Shown: positions 60,383 through 64,000 of the stretch, in pieces
Numbering within the stretch: position 1 is the stretch's first letter
How the letters are laid out: each line of letters opens with the position of its first letter
DNA from: Rhodoflexus caldus
Lineage (GTDB): Bacteria; Bacteroidota; Bacteroidia; Cytophagales; Thermoflexibacteraceae
NCBI RefSeq assembly: GCF_021206925.1
Contig: NZ_JAJPRF010000008.1
Coordinates: 62,001-126,000, forward strand
Reading direction: 5' to 3'
DNA length: 64,000 bases
The notes under the pieces: model-generated
Told to the model about the DNA's origin: nothing
The model's database searches: none
The model's input: the letters and a program-made list of their open reading frames with translations, nothing else
Position numbers and translations under genes: made by a program

Positions 60383-61984
60383 ATGCAACAGTTATCTCAT
60401 GTTTCAGAAGGATTGGCCGCTTTAGGCCTGAAACCAAGCAAGATTTTCTACAACCTGCCTGTTGGCGAGTTGATTGAACTCGCGCTTGCCAGAGGCGAAG
60501 GGCAGCTAACCGACGACGGCGCATTGATGTACGATACCGGTAAGTTTACAGGCCGTGCACCCAAAGACCGGTTCATCGTGAAAGATGCCATTACTGCCGA
60601 TAAAGTATGGTGGGGCGATGTAAATCTTCCGTTTGATGCAGATAAGTTCGATGCCTTGTTGGCAAAAATGATTCAATGGGCGGAGGGTAAAGAACTGTTT
60701 GTACGAGATGCTTTTGCAGGTGCCGATGAAAAATACCGCCTTCGCATTCGCGTGATTGGGCAGCAGGCTTCGCACAACCTGTTTTGCCATAATATGTTCA
60801 TCCGCCCTTCACGGGAAGAACTGCAAGGCTTTGCTCCCGATTTTACCGTGTTGGCCTTGCCTGAGTTTCAGGCAGACCCTGCTGTATTCGGTACGCGCAA
60901 CCCCAACTTTGTTATCGTTAATTTCACTAAACGAATGGTCATCATTGGTGGCACGGGTTATACCGGTGAAACCAAAAAAAGCATTTTCAGTATCCTGAAT
61001 TTCCTGTTGCCTGTTAATCATGGGGTTTTGCCGATGCACTGCGGCGCGAACATGGGCAAAGACGGCGATGTAGCGGTCTTCTTCGGTCTTTCAGGTACGG
61101 GTAAAACAACGCTTTCTGCCGACCCGAACCGCTACCTGATTGGCGACGATGAGCACGGCTGGTCTGATAACGGAATTTTCAACTTTGAGGGCGGTTGCTA
61201 CGCCAAAGTAATCAACCTGAGCAAAGAAAACGAGCCCGATATTTGGAATGCTATCCGCTTTGGTTCTTTGCTGGAAAATACGCGTTTCATCGAAGGGACA
61301 CGTACCGTAGATTTCTCCAATACCAGCGTTACGGAAAATACACGCGTTTCATATCCTATTTACTTTATTCACAACGCCTTAGAGCACTCAATTGGCGGCG
61401 CACCGCGTCATATTTTCTTCCTGACCTGCGATGCCTATGGCGTATTACCACCAATTTCTCGCTTGAACAAAGCGCAGGCCATGTACCACTTTGTTTCGGG
61501 TTATACAGCCAAAGTAGCGGGTACAGAGTTAGGCGTAACTGAACCTACGGCTGTATTTTCTACTTGCTTCGGTGCACCTTTCATGCCTTTGCACCCTACG
61601 CAGTATGCAGAACTGCTCGGCAAAAAATTAGAAGAAAACGAAACAACGGTATGGTTGGTTAATACAGGTTGGACAGGCGGCCCTTATGGAGTGGGTTCGC
61701 GTATGAAATTGCCTTATACACGTGCGATGATTACCGCAGCAATGGACGGCAGCCTTGCCAAAATGCCTATGCAGTCGCATAATGTATTTGGTGTGGAAGT
61801 TCCTGCCATGTGCCCGGGCGTGCCTGACCACTTGCTGAATCCACGCAATACATGGGCTGATAAAGATGCTTACGATGCTAAAGCACAGCAATTGGCGCAG
61901 ATGTTCGTGCATAACTTTGAGAAGTTCAGCGAGCTCGCCAATGAAGAAATTCTGGCAGGTGCTCCCAAAGTTGCTGTCAGCTAG
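60383..61984 (+). CDS. pckA: phosphoenolpyruvate carboxykinase (ATP)
   Basis: It has 533 residues. The P-loop is VFFGLSGTGKTTLSADP near residues 232-248. The substrate region is RAPKDRFIVKD, and MHCGANMGKDGDVAVFFG and DDEHGWSDNGIFNFEGGCYAKVI hold the metal site and kinase motifs. It interconverts oxaloacetate and phosphoenolpyruvate at the entry to gluconeogenesis. It begins 19 bases after pnuC. Confidence 0.96.
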   Translation: MQQLSHVSEGLAALGLKPSKIFYNLPVGELIELALARGEGQLTDDGALMYDTGKFTGRAPKDRFIVKDAITADKVWWGDVNLPFDADKFDALLAKMIQWAEGKELFVRDAFAGADEKYRLRIRVIGQQASHNLFCHNMFIRPSREELQGFAPDFTVLALPEFQADPAVFGTRNPNFVIVNFTKRMVIIGGTGYTGETKKSIFSILNFLLPVNHGVLPMHCGANMGKDGDVAVFFGLSGTGKTTLSADPNRYLIGDDEHGWSDNGIFNFEGGCYAKVINLSKENEPDIWNAIRFGSLLENTRFIEGTRTVDFSNTSVTENTRVSYPIYFIHNALEHSIGGAPRHIFFLTCDAYGVLPPISRLNKAQAMYHFVSGYTAKVAGTELGVTEPTAVFSTCFGAPFMPLHPTQYAELLGKKLEENETTVWLVNTGWTGGPYGVGSRMKLPYTRAMITAAMDGSLAKMPMQSHNVFGVEVPAMCPGVPDHLLNPRNTWADKDAYDAKAQQLAQMFVHNFEKFSELANEEILAGAPKVAVS

Positions 61985-62034
61985 TATTCGGTAAGCAACC
62001 TTCCGAATAGCATAAGGTATGGAATTCGACAGAT

Positions 62035-62132
62035 TCTATACAAAAGCGCAAGAGATTTGCGAAAAGTGCTTTATTAAAATTGCTGAAATACAGGTATTTA
62101 AACCTGACAGGTTTCTAAGACCTGTCAGGTTT
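62035..62132 (+). repeat. roughly 100 bp intergenic repeat, copy D (best preserved)
   Basis: Runs TCTATACAAAAGCGCAAG, AGATTTGCGAAAAG, AATTGCTGAAATACAGG, TATTT and ends AAACCTGACAGGTTTCTA and AGACCTGTCAGGTTT. The palindromic end has arms AAACCTGACAGGT and ACCTGTCAGGTTT. Copies A, B and C follow the same order of blocks. It lies between pckA and clpC. Confidence 0.8.
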
Positions 62133-62221
62133 ATTTATAACAATCTGTCAATTTTATATTTTCGGCAAATTGTATGTCTGACATATCAGCCTTCGGGAAA
62201 AAAATTTCAGGTCTATAAACA

Positions 62222-62254
62222 ACAAAGGCTGCCCATCGTTTGGACAGCCTTTGC
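62222..62254 (-). terminator. terminator of clpC
   Basis: AAAGGCTGTCC and GGGCAGCCTTT on the - strand form an 11 bp stem with one mismatch, followed by GTTGTTTAT. It starts about 24 bases after the clpC stop. Confidence 0.6.
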
Positions 62255-62277
62255 CATATGGTCAGGATTTACTGCTA

Positions 62278-64000
62278 TTAACCTGCCTGTTGTTCCGTAA
62301 CAGGTTTCACAATGGTCAATTTCAGTTCATCTTTACCTGCTTCGTGGTCAGCTTGGATGATGTCGCCCTCGGCTATTTCACCCTTCAGCAGTTCCTCGGC
62401 GATAGGGTCTTCGAGGTACTTCTGGATAGCCCGATTCAGCGGACGAGCGCCGTATTGCGGGTCATAGCCTTTTTCAGACAGGAAGTCCTTGGCTGCATCC
62501 GTAAGCTCGATTTTATACCCCAAGTTGGTGATGCGGTGAAACAGTTTACCCAGCGACAAATCGATAATCTTGTGAATGTGTTCGCGCTCCAATGAGTTGA
62601 ATACAATCACATCGTCAAGACGGTTGAGGAATTCGGGAGAGAATACCTTCTTCAACGCATTCTGAATTGTGCTTCTCATCAAAGCATCTTGATTTTCGGT
62701 TTTGGCTTTGGTCGCAAACCCGATACCTGTGCCAAAATCTTTCAAGTCGCGAACGCCGATGTTCGAGGTCATGATGATGATTGTATTGCGAAAATCTACC
62801 CGACGACCCAAACCATCGGTCAAAATACCGTCATCCAGCACTTGGAGCAAGATGTTGAAAACGTCCGGGTGGGCTTTTTCAATCTCATCGAGCAGTACAA
62901 CGCTGTAAGGCTTGCGACGGATTTTTTCGGTCAATTGGCCGCCTTCTTCATAACCCACATATCCCGGAGGCGCTCCAACCAGTCGCGACACAGAGAATTT
63001 TTCCATGTATTCGCTCATGTCTATGCGCACAAGGGCATCTTCGCGGTCAAACAGGTAAGTAGCCAAAACTTTTGCCAATTCTGTTTTACCCACACCCGTA
63101 GGGCCTAAGAAGATGAAAGAACCAATTGGTTTTTTAGGGTCTTTCAGGCCGACGCGTGTGCGCTGAATGGCTTTGGTGAGTTTGATAATGGCCTCGTCCT
63201 GTCCAATGACTTTACCAATCAGGTCGTCCTTCATGGTGAGGAGTTTCTGGCTTTCGCTTTGTGCTACGCGGTTTACGGGAATGCCCGTCATCATGGCGAT
63301 AACTTCCGCTACGTTTTCCTCAGTTACCGGATAAATCTGCTTGCGTGTTTCGCTTTCCCAGCGGTTTTTGGCCATTTCCAACTGCTCCATTAAGCGTTTT
63401 TCACGGTCGCGGAGCTGTGCGGCTTCTTCGTATTTCTGGCTTTTGACAACCTGATTTTTCTGCTTTTTAATCTGCTCGATTTGTTCCTCGAGTTTGATAA
63501 TGTCATCAGGTACGTGGATGTTATTGATGTGCACCCTTGCGCCTGCTTCATCCAATACGTCGATGGCTTTATCGGGCAGGAATTTATCGCTAATATAGCG
63601 GTCAGACAACTTCACACATGCTTCAATTGCCTCGGGCTCATAGCGCACGTGGTGGTGGTCTTCATATTTGTTCTTGATGTTGTGCAGAATTTCAATGGTT
63701 TCTTCCGGTGAAGTAGCTTCTACCATTACCATTTGGAAACGGCGTGCCAATGCCCCGTCTTTTTCGATGTATTGGCGGTATTCGTCCAGCGTAGTGGCAC
63801 CAATGCATTGGATGTCGCCGCGGGCAAGTGCCGGCTTGAACATGTTGGAGGCATCAAGCGAACCGGAAGCACCGCCTGCTCCTACAATGGTGTGGATTTC
63901 GTCGATGAACAGGATGATTTCCGGAGCTTTTTCCAGTTCATTCATTACGGCTTTCATGCGTTCCTCGAACTGTCCGCGATATTTGGTACCTGCTACCAAT
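62278..64000 (-). CDS. clpC: ATP-dependent Clp protease ATP-binding subunit ClpC, C-terminal 574 residues visible
   Basis: AAA+ unfoldase that feeds proteins to ClpP. The frame is open at the right window edge, so the N-terminal part and first Walker A are missing. Visible are the end of the first AAA+ domain ([36 protein letters not shown]), the UVR-like middle segment ([23 protein letters not shown]), and the second AAA+ domain with [44 protein letters not shown], and the C-terminal domain [27 protein letters not shown]. The UVR segment favours ClpC over ClpB. Confidence 0.95.
   Translation of the reverse strand, partial: LVAGTKYRGQFEERMKAVMNELEKAPEIILFIDEIHTIVGAGGASGSLDASNMFKPALARGDIQCIGATTLDEYRQYIEKDGALARRFQMVMVEATSPEETIEILHNIKNKYEDHHHVRYEPEAIEACVKLSDRYISDKFLPDKAIDVLDEAGARVHINNIHVPDDIIKLEEQIEQIKKQKNQVVKSQKYEEAAQLRDREKRLMEQLEMAKNRWESETRKQIYPVTEENVAEVIAMMTGIPVNRVAQSESQKLLTMKDDLIGKVIGQDEAIIKLTKAIQRTRVGLKDPKKPIGSFIFLGPTGVGKTELAKVLATYLFDREDALVRIDMSEYMEKFSVSRLVGAPPGYVGYEEGGQLTEKIRRKPYSVVLLDEIEKAHPDVFNILLQVLDDGILTDGLGRRVDFRNTIIIMTSNIGVRDLKDFGTGIGFATKAKTENQDALMRSTIQNALKKVFSPEFLNRLDDVIVFNSLEREHIHKIIDLSLGKLFHRITNLGYKIELTDAAKDFLSEKGYDPQYGARPLNRAIQKYLEDPIAEELLKGEIAEGDIIQADHEAGKDELKLTIVKPVTEQQAG

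Noticed and set aside
61985-62009. Stem TATTCGG/CCGAATA just after pckA as an intrinsic terminator
   Set aside because: It is only 7 bp, overlaps the stop codon region and is not followed by a T run.
1-64000. tRNA genes, rRNA, CRISPR arrays, transposases, integrases or prophage genes
   Set aside because: No cloverleaf with T-loop consensus, no regularly spaced repeats, and no transposase or integrase motif was recognised by reading; the short repeats found are dispersed, not arrayed.

Overview
The window is a 64 kb piece of a Bacteroidota chromosome, most likely of the Cytophagales type. Supporting signs are a PorP/SprF-family type IX secretion outer-membrane protein, families largely confined to Bacteroidota (DUF5522, DUF6787, DUF5723, the class IV aminotransferase form of PabC), several TAnnTTTG-type promoter elements, little use of Shine-Dalgarno sequences, and menaquinone synthesis (MenC). 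Both ends cut a gene: aconitase at the left, ClpC at the right. No tRNA, rRNA, CRISPR array, transposase or phage gene was seen.

Layout. 1-9 kb: aconitase C-terminus; a TPR sensor that ends after its histidine-kinase dimerisation helix pair; a DnaQ-like exonuclease and MenC; a leftward run holding a small lipoprotein, HisH, a DUF72 protein, a STAS-like protein and a beta-lactamase-fold serine hydrolase. 9-15 kb: PorP/SprF; a rightward operon SCP2 - membrane protein - NuoC - PabB - PabC; DUF5522, DUF6787 and RmuC. 15-25 kb: XseA, then a 1094-residue metacaspase/alpha-beta-hydrolase fusion, an ethanolamine-type permease, a secreted MORN-repeat caspase, and an ALDH7-type aldehyde dehydrogenase. 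25-34 kb: TM2/DUF4178-like protein, TyrS, DUF58, an MFS transporter, an outer-membrane DUF5723 protein, a quinone-oxidoreductase-like MDR and endonuclease III. 34-43 kb: a leftward accessory cluster holding a LeuC-like large subunit, a membrane protein, a very divergent LeuD-like small subunit, an HpcH/HpaI aldolase, a RedY/HapK-like protein, a STAS-like protein, an SDR and an orphan HyuA. 43-51 kb: cobalamin-dependent MetH, then two ECF sigma factor modules. 51-64 kb: two SGNH hydrolases, a UPF0316 protein, an esterase, Ugd, RpiB, an LRR protein, EF-P, a peroxiredoxin, PnuC, PckA and ClpC.

The features most worth attention are the metacaspase-lipase fusion and the second caspase 1.5 kb away; the 34-43 kb cluster, where the small hydratase subunit has lost the canonical GSSRE loop and HyuA has no HyuB; an EF-P whose tip carries Asn at the usual Lys/Arg modification site; a TPR sensor with a phospho-acceptor helix but no ATPase domain; and a family of roughly 100 bp intergenic repeats (four long copies plus one core) ending in a palindrome with arms AACCTGACAGGTT-like. 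Many intergenic gaps end in clear hairpin terminators, which define transcription units well.
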